A DNA stretch of 64,000 nt from a bacterium (GCA_017396695.1 JAFQLC010000022.1:1-64000), one strand, 5' to 3'; shown: positions 1-8,464, counted from the stretch's first letter. Made by a program: numbers and translations. The notes: generated by a model from the sequence alone, not told the origin.

Positions 1-77
1 CAGGGGCGAACCCAGTTTATCCAATGATGGAAGAAATCAAACAAATCTATATTGACGCTTACCACGGAGTTGTATAG
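1..77 (+). CDS. C-terminal end of iron-containing alcohol dehydrogenase (AdhE-type), partial
   Basis: Frame 3 is open from the window edge to TAG at 75-77 and gives 24 residues beginning GANPVYPMMEEIKQIY. This resembles the conserved end of Fe-dependent alcohol dehydrogenases, including the C-terminal domain of AdhE (TGANPRYPL.SEIK..Y..AY). These enzymes reduce acetaldehyde or other aldehydes with NADH in fermentation. A strong terminator follows directly, so this is a transcription-unit end. The assignment rests on a short tail, and a single-domain butanol-dehydrogenase-type enzyme is equally possible. Confidence 0.5.
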   Translation, partial: GANPVYPMMEEIKQIYIDAYHGVV

Positions 78-90
78 ATTGTAAAAATAT

Positions 91-120
91 AAAGAGGGGC
101 TTTAAAACCCCTCTTTTTTA
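91..120 (+). terminator. Rho-independent terminator
   Basis: A 9-bp stem AAAGAGGGG / CCCCTCTTT with an 8-nt loop is followed by a T-run. It ends the alcohol dehydrogenase transcript. Confidence 0.9.
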
Positions 121-139
121 ATATTTATTTTTTTAATAT

Positions 140-1219
140 TTATTTTTTCAATGGATTTTTTAGAACCAGTTTGCCTTCGGTTTCTTCTTTAATTGATTCA
201 ATTATGTCATCAATATATGTTTCATACCCTGGGTATTCTCCTCTTTCAATTCTTGGAGCAATGTTGTTAATATAATCTTGCAAATTTTCAGGCATTTGAG
301 GCATTTGTTTAAACCATTCATTATATGGCATTGAACTTCTATTAGAATTACATGTACCACATTCTGCGATATAGTTAGCAGTATTATCAAGTCCACCTAA
401 AGAACGAGGCTTTATATGCTCAGCTGTTGCAATTGCAGGAGTTAAAAGTCTGCGCACAATTTCATTATTCCCACGACGAGAATATTTTGCATAAAACGCA
501 CTTACACTGCTTTCTGAATTTGGCAAAGCCTCAGCAATTTTTATGAGTTCATCTTTGAGTGGTGTATCTTCAATTGTTTCAAGTAATTGCTTTAATGCCC
601 ACAAAAATTTCTTTCTTTTGAAGAACTTTTCATCATTTTTAAGTTCGATCAAATTTTCAGACCTATTCACAAAATTAAATAATTTCCCTTGGTCATTTTT
701 TGGGAATTTAGAGATAGTTTCTCTTATCTCATCCATAACAAGTTTTTGTTGTGATTCGAGATTTTCAATGTTTTCTTCGTTCAATTCTTTAACAATTTGA
801 GAAATCGAAAGATTAGGATTATTTCTTGCCTTATCTGCGATTTCAAGCGCAACACTCTCTTCAATTGGCCTGAAATATTTTTTCATAAGTTTCATTCTAT
901 GCGCAAGCTCTTCGCCTTTTTTGTGCTCAGTTTTTGCAGCAAGTTCTTTAACAACATCCAAAGGAATCATTCTTTGCCCACAACAAGAACACTCGAGGTC
1001 AACTATTTTTTTAAGCTCAAAATGTCCGGTTGAACAGTTAATCCCTTGAAACAAAAGCTTTCCGTTTGCTTGTTTATCATAAAGAGAAACAAAATTTTCT
1101 CTTTTAGGCTCCACTGCACTCAAAAAAGCAGAACCTTTAAAAGGGGTGCCCTTCTTGTTTGAATCAGTTTTGCTACCCATCAAAACATAATTATTAAGTT
1201 GAAATTTCGAAATTTTCAT
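140..1219 (-). CDS. HNH-nuclease-like protein with Cys clusters
   Basis: This is a 359-aa protein with no signal peptide. The C-terminal third has an HNH-like core: AEHIKPRSLGG with H268, then LDNTANY, then ECGTCNSNR containing a CxxC pair. A second Cys group (CSCC, residues 77-80) lies near the N-terminus, so a zinc-supported fold is likely. The central part (about 100-240) is charged and helical. HNH proteins cleave DNA or RNA, but the biological target here is unknown. Residues 25-29 (PFKGS) resemble an F-x-G motif near the N-terminus of several other hypothetical proteins in this window. It lies alone between two terminators, and no Shine-Dalgarno sequence is obvious before the ATG. It could be a domesticated homing/phage nuclease or a toxin-type nuclease; no immunity gene is adjacent. 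Confidence 0.6.
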   Translation of the reverse strand: MKISKFQLNNYVLMGSKTDSNKKGTPFKGSAFLSAVEPKRENFVSLYDKQANGKLLFQGINCSTGHFELKKIVDLECSCCGQRMIPLDVVKELAAKTEHKKGEELAHRMKLMKKYFRPIEESVALEIADKARNNPNLSISQIVKELNEENIENLESQQKLVMDEIRETISKFPKNDQGKLFNFVNRSENLIELKNDEKFFKRKKFLWALKQLLETIEDTPLKDELIKIAEALPNSESSVSAFYAKYSRRGNNEIVRRLLTPAIATAEHIKPRSLGGLDNTANYIAECGTCNSNRSSMPYNEWFKQMPQMPENLQDYINNIAPRIERGEYPGYETYIDDIIESIKEETEGKLVLKNPLKK

Positions 1220-1269
1220 AATTTACACACATATAAAACATGTGAAAGATATTTATTGCCTTTTTATTG

Positions 1270-1303
1270 AAAAAGCCCCTGAAAAACTCAAGGGGCTTTT
1301 AAG
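1270..1303. terminator. Terminator of rplJL, bidirectional-looking
   Basis: A 10-bp stem AAAAGCCCCT / AGGGGCTTTT is flanked by A- and T-runs. It lies just downstream of rplL on the minus strand and upstream of the HNH gene. Confidence 0.85.
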
Positions 1304-1322
1304 TTTTGCATATTTGCTAAAA

Positions 1323-1700
1323 CTATTTGATTTCAACAGTTGCGCCTGCTTCTTCAAGTTGTTTTTTAATAGCTTCAGCATCTTCTTTTTTGATGTTTTC
1401 TTTAACAGGTTTTGGAGCGCCATCAACTAAATCTTTAGCTTCTTTTAAACCAAGACCAGTAATATCTCTAACTACTTTAAGAACTGGGATTTTGTTAGCT
1501 CCGCAATCTTTAAGGATAACAGAAACTTCTGATGGTCCTTCTTCAGCTTCAGCAGCTGCGCCTGGAGCAGCAACTGCAGCAACTGCAACTGGAGCAGCAG
1601 CTGAAACGCCGAATTTTTCTTCCATAGCTTTAACTAATTCAGAAGCTTCTAATAAAGTTAATTTTTCAATTTGTTCTAAAATTGTTTCTACATTACTCAT
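1323..1700 (-). CDS. rplL: 50S ribosomal protein L7/L12
   Basis: A 125-aa protein matching full-length L7/L12. It has an N-terminal dimerisation domain ([19 protein letters not shown]), an Ala/Gly/Pro-rich hinge near residues 36-55, and a C-terminal factor-binding domain with EKTEF-like [20 protein letters not shown] and [20 protein letters not shown]. It forms the ribosomal stalk that recruits GTPase translation factors. It lies 30 nt downstream of rplJ and shares its transcript, with a terminator following. One variation is a Cys in the C-terminal domain (DCGANK). The identification is secure. Confidence 0.98.
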   Translation of the reverse strand: MSNVETILEQIEKLTLLEASELVKAMEEKFGVSAAAPVAVAAVAAPGAAAEAEEGPSEVSVILKDCGANKIPVLKVVRDITGLGLKEAKDLVDGAPKPVKENIKKEDAEAIKKQLEEAGATVEIK

Positions 1701-1730
1701 TTTTTTCTCACTTTCTTATTTTAATAAATA

Positions 1731-2252
1731 CTATTCTGCTTTTTGATCTCTAACTGCTGCAACAGCTCTAACAAGTGCTGACATAACACCGTTAACAGCG
1801 TTTGCAATTCCTGAAGCTGGCGAATTAACACAACCAAGCATTTTAGCGTAAAGTTCATCTTTACCTGGCATTGTAGCTAACGCTTGTGCTTCAGCTTTTG
1901 ATAAAACTTTTCCGTCTAAAACAGCGCCTGTGATTTCGCTTTTTTTAGTTTCTTTAATGAAACTTGCCAAAACTTTAGCAGCCGTAACTTCATCACCATA
2001 ACCAAATGCGATTGCAGTTGGACCTTGCATAAGTTCGCTGATAGCTTCAAATTCAGTTCCCTTAGTAACAATTTTGGTTAATGTATTTTTTGTAACTGTT
2101 AAGTCTGCATTTTCAGCTTGAAGTTTACGACGAAGAGTTGTAATTTCTTCAACTGAAAGACCACGATAATCAGCTACAACGGCAACTTTGGCATTTTCGA
2201 ACTGACGTTTATAATGTTCGATTTTTTCATTTTTGAAAGCCTTTGTTGACAT
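1731..2252 (-). CDS. rplJ: 50S ribosomal protein L10
   Basis: A 173-aa protein from the ATG at 2252 (MSTKAFKNEKIEHYK). The reading frame stays open 22 codons further upstream, but the chosen start has a purine-rich site (AAAGGGAAAAG) 4-8 nt before it and gives the usual L10 length. Conserved features are VADYRGLSVEEITTLRRKL, TVTKNTLTKI and GPTAIAFGYGDEVTAAKVL. L10 anchors L7/L12 dimers to 23S rRNA. The gene sits behind a promoter and an L10-leader-like RNA, which implies autogenous control of rplJ-rplL. L1 and L11 genes are not adjacent within the window. Confidence 0.97.
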   Translation of the reverse strand: MSTKAFKNEKIEHYKRQFENAKVAVVADYRGLSVEEITTLRRKLQAENADLTVTKNTLTKIVTKGTEFEAISELMQGPTAIAFGYGDEVTAAKVLASFIKETKKSEITGAVLDGKVLSKAEAQALATMPGKDELYAKMLGCVNSPASGIANAVNGVMSALVRAVAAVRDQKAE

Positions 2253-2339
2253 CTTTTCCCTTTCTATTTTTTGTCTTAAAACAAAAAATTTTGCCGATAT
2301 TATACATTTCACCCGCAAAATTACATGACAAATATAAAT

Positions 2340-2395
2340 TATTTAATCACCTCGGCTGGGTTTACGTTTTCACTACCAACTGTCTGCGGTATAAA
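2340..2395 (-). promoter_or_regulatory. L10 leader RNA (autoregulatory 5' UTR element)
   Basis: The minus-strand RNA contains CGCAGACAGUUGG, an A-rich loop, and CCAGCCGAGGUG. This is the AGACAG...GCCGAGG arrangement of bacterial L10 leaders, with GUUGG pairing CCAGC. In known cases L10(L12)4 binds this element to repress its own operon. Here it lies between a strong promoter and rplJ, as expected. Confidence 0.75.
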
Positions 2396-2396
2396 T

Positions 2397-2425
2397 AATC
2401 TATTATAAAGAAAATTCAATGTCAA
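2397..2425 (-). promoter_or_regulatory. sigma-70-type promoter of rplJ-rplL
   Basis: On the minus strand, a perfect -35 TTGACA (2420-2425) is separated by 17 nt from TAGATT (2397-2402). The predicted start lies just upstream of the L10 leader. Confidence 0.75.
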
Positions 2426-2468
2426 CAATAATTAAATAAATGTAAATTAAACTCAAAAACAAGAAAAA

Positions 2469-3497
2469 CTAAGCATCAACAGAAAAATTATCTGGAATTT
2501 GATATTCAATTTGAGGATTATCCACTTTTTGAAGTCTTGCAATAAGTTCTGCTTCTTCTTGCTCTTCTGGTGTCATATTTGCGGTTTGAGTTTGTGCTGC
2601 TTGAATATTATTTGCTTGCGCTAAACTTTGAACATTTTGCTCATTTTGTACCATTTGAGGATTTTCAGCTTCAACTGCCTGAGCCATAGCAAGCATTTGT
2701 TTATCGTCTTCAGTTATTTTTTCACCATTTTGTGCTTTTGTTAAAATTTGTGCCTGAACTGCATCTTTAACTTGAGCAAGTGCAGCGCTATCTTGTGCAA
2801 TTGCTTGAGCTTGGGCTTGCATATCTTGCTCTTGCTTTTTAACAGAATAATTTTTACCTAATACTTTATCTAAAAGCCCACGGCCAAGAGTGTTCAACAC
2901 TCCGCCAAGAACCATACCGCCAATGCCACCAACAACAGCTCCAACAGGCCCGCCTATTGCAGCACCTGCAGCAGTACCAAGTTTGAGCCCAGCAGTGTAC
3001 ATTAAGCCGTCAACAACAACATTACCTGCTGATTTTACGGTTTGTTTTAAACCTGCACCAATCCCACCATTTTTAAAAGCAGGAATAACTTCCATAAGTT
3101 CGAATAGCCCAGTAAATAAAAACATTGAGCTAGAACCCTTAAATAATCTGCCAAGTTTTGTGCCAGCAAATTTTGTGCCATTATACCATTTTGAAAGTTT
3201 ATCTAATTTAAAAAATTTAGCAATTTTCCCGTGTTCTTTAGGAACGTTTTGAGATTTTAATTTTTCTGCAGTTTTTTTCTCGAGTGCTTGCTTGAAGGTT
3301 CCGCCTTCTGCTTTTTTTATTTTTTTTGCACCCCAAAGAGTAGGAATGGTATCAGCAATAAGAGCAAAAGGTAAAGCACCTGCTGCCGTGCTTTTGACAT
3401 CGTCAAACAGGCTTCTTTCTTTTAAAGTGCCATTTTGCATGTATTTCAATGCTTGTCCTGCAAATGCAACATTTGTATTTGTAACTGGTTGCGTCAT
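2469..3497 (-). CDS. Hypothetical glycine-zipper protein with Gln-rich tail
   Basis: A 342-aa protein that I cannot assign to a named family. Order of parts: a short N-terminus with VAFAG at residues 10-14; a basic region (about 50-115); hydrophobic stretches around SSMFLFTGLFELMEVIP; a long Gly/Ala membrane-type segment (AGAAIGGPVGAVVGGIGG, about 178-200); then a Gln/Ala-rich, probably coiled C-terminal tail from about 220. No Sec signal peptide is visible. Gly-zipper segments occur in pore-forming and translocator proteins, so membrane insertion is plausible but unproven. The start at 3497 has purine-rich sequence upstream and a TATAAT-like -10. The gene is separate from rplJL, which begins behind its own promoter. 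Confidence 0.6.
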   Translation of the reverse strand: MTQPVTNTNVAFAGQALKYMQNGTLKERSLFDDVKSTAAGALPFALIADTIPTLWGAKKIKKAEGGTFKQALEKKTAEKLKSQNVPKEHGKIAKFFKLDKLSKWYNGTKFAGTKLGRLFKGSSSMFLFTGLFELMEVIPAFKNGGIGAGLKQTVKSAGNVVVDGLMYTAGLKLGTAAGAAIGGPVGAVVGGIGGMVLGGVLNTLGRGLLDKVLGKNYSVKKQEQDMQAQAQAIAQDSAALAQVKDAVQAQILTKAQNGEKITEDDKQMLAMAQAVEAENPQMVQNEQNVQSLAQANNIQAAQTQTANMTPEEQEEAELIARLQKVDNPQIEYQIPDNFSVDA

Positions 3498-3731
3498 AAC
3501 TCTCTTATAATTCTCCTACATTATAATAAAGTGATTTTTTTCAGGTTAATTGACATTTTTTAAGAACATATTAAGTTTTGTAACAAAATTATTTTTTATG
3601 GTTACGATTTCTAGATACGGGGCATAAAAGGAATATAAGAATTGCGCAGTTATTTCATAAAATAAAATTTTTAATCCAAATAACAGAAAAATTTTATAAG
3701 ATTTTCTCTCTAATTCCTCTCTCTAATATGT

Positions 3732-3758
3732 TTACTGACTCCAAGAGTCAGTTTTTTA
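3732..3758 (+). terminator. Terminator-like hairpin
   Basis: Stem ACTGACT / AGTCAGT with a 5-nt loop is followed by six T. It marks the left border of the repeat island; no plus-strand gene precedes it. Confidence 0.6.
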
Positions 3759-3912
3759 TTGCAATGAGCGAAGAAAATTTTAGCAAAATTTGTTTTTTGT
3801 AAAAAATTTTCAAGCGAGTCTTCAGGATGTGAGAGTTGGCACAGCGCGGATGACGCGGTGGGCAAACTCGACACTGGACTACGTACCAACAAGCGAACAC
3901 TTTGAGGGATTT

Positions 3913-3974
3913 GGTGTGTGAAGCGAGAGCGGGAAAGCGAGGAGCTTTGCCGCAGAGCTGAAACCGTACCCGAA
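3913..3974. repeat. 62-bp direct repeat, copy 1
   Basis: It begins GGTGTGTGAAGCGAGAGCGG and is identical over all 62 bases to the copy at 4019-4080, with a period of 106 bp. The intervening spacer is also purine-rich and partly similar. Confidence 0.95.
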
Positions 3975-4018
3975 GGGTAAGGAGTGGGCGGCAGTCCAAC
4001 GAACACCCTGAGGGCAAA

Positions 4019-4080
4019 GGTGTGTGAAGCGAGAGCGGGAAAGCGAGGAGCTTTGCCGCAGAGCTGAAACCGTACCCGAA
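4019..4080. repeat. 62-bp direct repeat, copy 2
   Basis: Identical to 3913-3974. Flanking words (CGAACACTTTGAGGG before copy 1, CGAACACCCTGAGGG before copy 2) show that the repeated unit is longer but diverged at its edges. Confidence 0.95.
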
Positions 4081-4176
4081 AAGCAAGGAGCAAGCGACAG
4101 CTAGTGCGAACGCTGAGGGCTTGGAACAAAAATTTTCAAAATACGTCATAGGTTATATATGCCGTATTTGCTACTT

Positions 4177-4204
4177 GGCCGGGGAGGAGTTTCCGGCCTT
4201 TTTA
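4177..4204 (+). terminator. GC-rich hairpin with T-run in the middle of the island
   Basis: Stem GGCCGG / CCGGCC closes a 10-nt loop (GGAGGAGTTT-like) and is followed by TTTTTA. It sits between the left and right repeat blocks. It could end a small RNA made from the left block. Confidence 0.6.
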
Positions 4205-4289
4205 TTTGTTAGTTAAGATTTCATTTTTTTTGCAAAAACAAATTTTGCTAAAAAATTTTATCCCGGGGTAAAGTTTCCTACTCGTCGCT

Positions 4290-4368
4290 TGCTCAACGCA
4301 TCGGCATCACGAGCTTGCACACTAAAGCTCGTTCGTAATTTTTTGCAAAAAACAAATTTTGCTAAAAA
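4290..4368. repeat. 79-bp direct repeat, copy 1
   Basis: It starts TGCTCAACGCATCGGCATCA and is identical over 79 bases to 4524-4602. The end portion (TTTTTTGCAAAAAACAAATT) also occurs near 4230, so this is a modular repeat. Confidence 0.95.
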
Positions 4369-4523
4369 TTTTATCCTCGAGGTACGGTTTCGTACTCGTC
4401 GCTTGCTCAACGCAACCGTCTTCGTACGTCACACACCGAGGCTCGCTCGCTCTCATTAAGCGCAGTCGCGCTAAAGCTCAAGCTTCGCTCACTCATGAAG
4501 AACGGCTATGCTCTGTCTGCCGA

Positions 4524-4602
4524 TGCTCAACGCATCGGCATCACGAGCTTGCACACTAAAGCTCGTTCGTAATTTTTTGCAAAAAACAAATTTTGCTAAA
4601 AA
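4524..4602. repeat. 79-bp direct repeat, copy 2, abutting rimO
   Basis: Identical to 4290-4368. It ends 2 nt before the rimO stop codon, so the repeat provides the rimO 3' flank. Confidence 0.95.
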
Positions 4603-4603
4603 A

Positions 4604-5899
4604 TTACTTCACTCGCCCCCATAAATCATACTCAGAAGCATCAATAATCTCAACAGGCACAATGTCGCATGGTGCAAGGTTTTCTTTAGTTTTAATGTAA
4701 ACAAGCCCATCAACGTCTGGGGCATCTTTAAAGCTTCTTGCAATAACTCCTTTATCTGTTACTTGCTCGATAATGCAAGGTATGGTTTTTCCAACAAGCG
4801 CCATATTTATCTCATAAGAAATTTTTTGCTGAATAGCAAGAAGTTCTTTTTTTCTTGCATTTTTAATAGACGCTTTAATTTGAGGTTTCAGCTTATCTGC
4901 ATATGTACCTTTTTCTCTAGAAAAAGCAAAAACACCAACCCTATCAAAGCGCATTCTTTGAATAAAATCTTTTAAATGCTCGAATTCTTCTTCAGTCTCC
5001 GCAGGATAGCCTGTAATAAAAGTTGTTCTAATGCAAACATCAGGAATTGCTTTTCTGATTTTTTTAATCAATTCTTCATAATTTTGAACAGGGCGACACA
5101 TTCTCTTAAGCATATCAGGGTGAGAATGTTGGAGTGGAATATCGACGTATTTCACAACCTTATCTAAATTTTTATAAGCTTCAATAATCTCATCTGTGAA
5201 ATTTGTTGGATAAGCATACAAAACCCTAACCCAAGAAATTTCATCTAATTTATTTAATTCTTCTAAAAGCTTATGGAGAGATGGTTTTCCATAAATATCT
5301 CTGCCATAGTTTGTGGTGTCTTGTGCAATTAAGATAACTTCCGCTATTCCTTTTTTTGCAAGGTTTTTAGCCTCAAGCACAATATCTTCAATACGTCTTG
5401 AAACATATTTTCCACGAAGCTTTGGAATAACGCAATATCCGCAAGCGTAATCGCAACCTTCTGCAATTTTAATGTAAGCAGATGAACCAACTGTAATATG
5501 TGCTCTTTCTATATCTTCTGGATAAATGTAGTTTGGTTTTTCCTGAACTCTATCTTCGAAGCTTTCAAGCACTTCTTCGATTTTTGAAATATCCGAAATA
5601 CCCACAAGAGAAGAGATTTCTGGCATAATTTCTTTTAATTCTTGCTGATATTTTTGTGCTAAGCACCCAGCAACAACAATTTTAACCCCTCGTTGTGCAC
5701 ATTCCAAAATTGCTCTCACGCTTTCTTTTTCGGCATCTTGGATAAAAGAGCAAGTATTAATTAAAATTGCATACAAATCATCGGCTTCTGGATTCAAGCT
5801 GATTTCATAACCAGCAGAAATTAACTTTCCCGCCATAAGTTCAGTATCTACAAGATTCTTAGCGCACCCAAAGTGCATTATTGCAACTTTTTTCTTCAT
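4604..5899 (-). CDS. rimO: Ribosomal protein S12 (Asp) methylthiotransferase RimO
   Basis: A 431-aa radical-SAM enzyme that adds a methylthio group to an aspartate of ribosomal protein S12. The N-terminal MTTase domain has cluster cysteines C12, C50 and C79 (FGCAKN, NTCSF, AGC). The radical SAM motif CDYACGYC is at residues 149-156. The RimO-specific DTTNYGRDIYGK and HSHPDML motifs follow, then a C-terminal TRAM-like domain. Length fits the family. No Shine-Dalgarno sequence is obvious; a TATAAT on the minus strand lies about 11 nt before the ATG. The MtaB paralogue is at 49.3 kb. The DTTxYGxD signature separates this gene from MtaB and MiaB. Confidence 0.96.
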   Translation of the reverse strand: MKKKVAIMHFGCAKNLVDTELMAGKLISAGYEISLNPEADDLYAILINTCSFIQDAEKESVRAILECAQRGVKIVVAGCLAQKYQQELKEIMPEISSLVGISDISKIEEVLESFEDRVQEKPNYIYPEDIERAHITVGSSAYIKIAEGCDYACGYCVIPKLRGKYVSRRIEDIVLEAKNLAKKGIAEVILIAQDTTNYGRDIYGKPSLHKLLEELNKLDEISWVRVLYAYPTNFTDEIIEAYKNLDKVVKYVDIPLQHSHPDMLKRMCRPVQNYEELIKKIRKAIPDVCIRTTFITGYPAETEEEFEHLKDFIQRMRFDRVGVFAFSREKGTYADKLKPQIKASIKNARKKELLAIQQKISYEINMALVGKTIPCIIEQVTDKGVIARSFKDAPDVDGLVYIKTKENLAPCDIVPVEIIDASEYDLWGRVK

Positions 5900-5992
5900 A
5901 GAAAAATTGTATTATAAAAATGAAAAAAGCTATATGATTTTTTGTTTGTACTATAATGTTTGCAAGAAGAATAGAAAAAGGTAGGTAAAATA

Positions 5993-8452
5993 ATGCAAGT
6001 TTCACTTGATTGGTTAAATGATTTTGTAGATTTATCAGGAATTACGCCTGAAGAAATGGCTCATAAACTTACAATGAGCGGGTTAGAAGTAGAAGAAATT
6101 AAATATATTAAACCGTCTTTTGAAAATATCAAAACAGTTAAAATTGCAAAGATTGATAATCACCCAAATTCAGACAGATTACACCTAGTTACAGTTGACA
6201 CAGGCAGTGGTGAAAAAGTTGTAGTTTGTGGCGCACAAAACCTAGTTGAAGGTGCGATTGTTCCATACGCAAGCGTTGGAAGCGTGGTTCTTACAAGAGA
6301 TACAAAAGAAAAATTCACCCTAACTCCTGCTGTTATTAGAGGTGTTGAATCTCAAGGCATGCTTTGTTCGCAAGATGAACTTGGACTTGATGGCATGCAG
6401 GAAGAAGACGGAATTTTAATTCTTAGCAGAATTTACGATAATTTAACTCTTGGCACACCATTAGAAGAAGTTTTAAACTTCAAAGAAGATATTGTGTTAG
6501 ATGTAGCACCAACGGCTAACAGAGGTGACGAAATGTCCGTTCTTGGTGTTGCTCGTGAGCTTGCATCATTATTCAACAGAAAATTATCTTTTTCACCACT
6601 TGAAGTTGCAAGCGAATTAAAATCAACTGATTTTAAGGTTGAAATTATAGATGACGAAACCTGCAAATATTATAGCGTTGGTTTAATTAAAGATATTACT
6701 ATCAAGCCTTCGCCAGATTTTATGCAAAGAAGACTTATTGCATCTGGCATGCGCCCAATTAATAACATTGTAGATATTACAAACTATATTCTCCTTGAAC
6801 TTGGCGCACCACTTCACGCATTCGATTTTGACAAATTAAACAATTATTTATGTGTCAGATACGCAAAAGAAGGCGAAAAATTAACCACATTAGATGACGT
6901 TGAAAGAGAATTAACACCAGCTTCTGTTCTTATTGCAACACAAGACAAGGGTGTTTGCTTGGCAGGTGTTTTTGGCGGTAACAATTCAGAAATTGATGAC
7001 AACACCAAAAATTTAGCTTTAGAAGCTGCGTACTTTACACCACACACAAATAGAAAATCAGCTCGTTCAGTTGGATATCGTTCTGAAGCAAGCGCAAGGT
7101 TTGAAAGAGGCGTGGATATTGAAATTGTGAAACCTGCCCTTTTAAAAGCAATTGAACTTATTTTAAAATATGCAGACGGAAAATTTGAAACAATAGTTGA
7201 AACAGGCAACAATAAACTTCCTGAACTCGATATCACTCTTCGCAACTCTGAAATAGAGCGAATTATGGGTATTGAAATCGGGCAAGACATCTATATTCCA
7301 ATTTTAGAGAACCTTGGTTTCAAATTGCTTGGCAAAAACGAACTTGCTGCAAAATTCAGAGTTCCAAGTCACAGAGCAGTTGATGTCACAAGAGAAATCG
7401 ACCTCATTGAAGAACTTACAAGAATTTATGGTTTTGAAAAAATTGCACCAGAAATTCCACCACTATCTGAAGGCGCAAACATCACATACGAAGAAAGAGC
7501 ATTGAAAAAAGTTAACGAATTATTCCTCGGTATGGGATATGACGAAATTATGACATCTTCTCTTGTTGGAAAAAATTTATGCAAACAATATAGATCAGAA
7601 CTCAATGACGAAACATCTATTCGTGTTACTAATCCAAAAAGCGAAGAACACACAACACTCCGCCAAAGCTTAATTCCAAACTTACTTGCAACAATCAAAA
7701 GTAATTTTGATTTTGGAAACAAAAACTTCAGATTCTATGAAATAGGAAAAACTTATGAAATAGTATCACCTGCAGATGAATCAAATTCAGGAGTTCAAGA
7801 AACAACAAAATTGTCAGGAGCTATCTTGGGCAATGTTAATAATGAACTTTGGAATATGCAACACAAAAACGACTTCTACCTTGCAAAAGGCGCCTTAGAT
7901 AATCTTTTTGCAGAATTAAAAATTGCAAACAGAATTGTTTACGCAAACGACAAAGAAGGAGCACCTGCCTATATGCACCCAGCACAATCAGCTCGCATTG
8001 AGCTTTTAGGCAAAAAAGGTGATTTGGTGGGTTATGTTGGTAAAATTCACCCACTTTTGCTTAACGATATGAAAATTAACCAAGATATTTTTGTATTTGA
8101 AATTGATTTAGACAAAGTTATTGCAGCTGGAAACAGAAATTTAACTAAATACAAACACCTTCCTCAAACACAAGGTGTTCAAAGGGACATTGCATTTGGT
8201 GTTTCAGTTGAAACTAACTACACTGATATTGAAAAAGTAATTAAAAAATGTACAGATAAAGCAATATTCAAATCAGTTCAAGTATTCGATGTTTACGAAG
8301 GCGAAAACATTGAAAAAGGACAAAAAAGTATTGCAGTTAGAGTAACTTTGCAAAATGATAAAGAAACTTTGAAAGATACTCAAATTGATGCTGAAATAAC
8401 CAAAATCCGCACAGCGCTTGAAAAAACTGTTCCAAGTTTAAAATTAAGATAA
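5993..8452 (+). CDS. pheT: Phenylalanyl-tRNA synthetase beta subunit
   Basis: An 819-aa protein of the usual PheT length. It has an N-terminal tRNA-binding OB domain (residues about 40-150, with HPNSDRLHLVTVDTG), the B3/4 editing domain (LGVARELASLFNRKL onward), B5 domains, a synthetase-like core (RIYGFEKI, SEEHTTLRQSLIPNLL) and a C-terminal ferredoxin-fold anticodon-binding domain (YKHLPQTQGVQRDIAFGV). It charges tRNA-Phe as an alpha2-beta2 enzyme with PheS. pheS is not adjacent, because upstream is rimO on the other strand. The start has a nearby AGGTAGG site. Confidence 0.97.
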   Translation: MQVSLDWLNDFVDLSGITPEEMAHKLTMSGLEVEEIKYIKPSFENIKTVKIAKIDNHPNSDRLHLVTVDTGSGEKVVVCGAQNLVEGAIVPYASVGSVVLTRDTKEKFTLTPAVIRGVESQGMLCSQDELGLDGMQEEDGILILSRIYDNLTLGTPLEEVLNFKEDIVLDVAPTANRGDEMSVLGVARELASLFNRKLSFSPLEVASELKSTDFKVEIIDDETCKYYSVGLIKDITIKPSPDFMQRRLIASGMRPINNIVDITNYILLELGAPLHAFDFDKLNNYLCVRYAKEGEKLTTLDDVERELTPASVLIATQDKGVCLAGVFGGNNSEIDDNTKNLALEAAYFTPHTNRKSARSVGYRSEASARFERGVDIEIVKPALLKAIELILKYADGKFETIVETGNNKLPELDITLRNSEIERIMGIEIGQDIYIPILENLGFKLLGKNELAAKFRVPSHRAVDVTREIDLIEELTRIYGFEKIAPEIPPLSEGANITYEERALKKVNELFLGMGYDEIMTSSLVGKNLCKQYRSELNDETSIRVTNPKSEEHTTLRQSLIPNLLATIKSNFDFGNKNFRFYEIGKTYEIVSPADESNSGVQETTKLSGAILGNVNNELWNMQHKNDFYLAKGALDNLFAELKIANRIVYANDKEGAPAYMHPAQSARIELLGKKGDLVGYVGKIHPLLLNDMKINQDIFVFEIDLDKVIAAGNRNLTKYKHLPQTQGVQRDIAFGVSVETNYTDIEKVIKKCTDKAIFKSVQVFDVYEGENIEKGQKSIAVRVTLQNDKETLKDTQIDAEITKIRTALEKTVPSLKLR

Positions 8453-8458
8453 TTCTGA

Positions 8459-8464
8459 TATAAT
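8459..8464 (+). promoter_or_regulatory. Extended -10 for a leaderless flhB transcript
   Basis: TGaTATAAT ends 6 nt before the flhB ATG and there is no Shine-Dalgarno sequence, so transcription should start at or next to the start codon. Confidence 0.5.

Larger units (their letters stand above)
3498..4603. other. 1.1-kb non-coding, repeat-rich intergenic island
   Basis: I see no convincing gene here; the open frames are short and run through repeated sequence. The stretch holds two sets of direct repeats, two plus-oriented terminator-like hairpins and an inverted relation between its left and right halves. For example, AAAATTTTAGCAAAATTTG near 3775 reappears reverse-complemented near 4240, 4350 and 4590. 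Base composition is visibly richer in G+C than the flanking genes. It runs to within 2 nt of the rimO stop codon. Confidence 0.7.

Noticed and set aside
1327-1746. 139-codon plus-strand ORF opposite rplL
   Set aside because: Shadow of the Ala-rich L7/L12 gene; low-complexity composition.
2890-3252. 120-codon plus-strand ORF opposite the glycine-zipper gene
   Set aside because: Pro/Thr-rich antisense shadow of the Gly/Ala segment.
3748-4149. Open frames of 130-140 codons on the minus strand across the 62-bp repeats
   Set aside because: They run through tandem DNA repeats in two different frames, have biased repetitive composition (CSLLFGYG, LCGKAPRFPALASHT) and no ribosome site; they arise from GC-richer repeats, not from a gene.
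4359-4559. 66-codon plus-strand ORF in the right repeat block
   Set aside because: Composed of repeat sequence and ends inside a repeat, with no start signals.
3913-4602. CRISPR array or tmRNA/RNase P RNA in the repeat island
   Set aside because: Only two copies of each repeat with spacers that are themselves related, and none of the conserved tmRNA or RNase P core sequences are visible.
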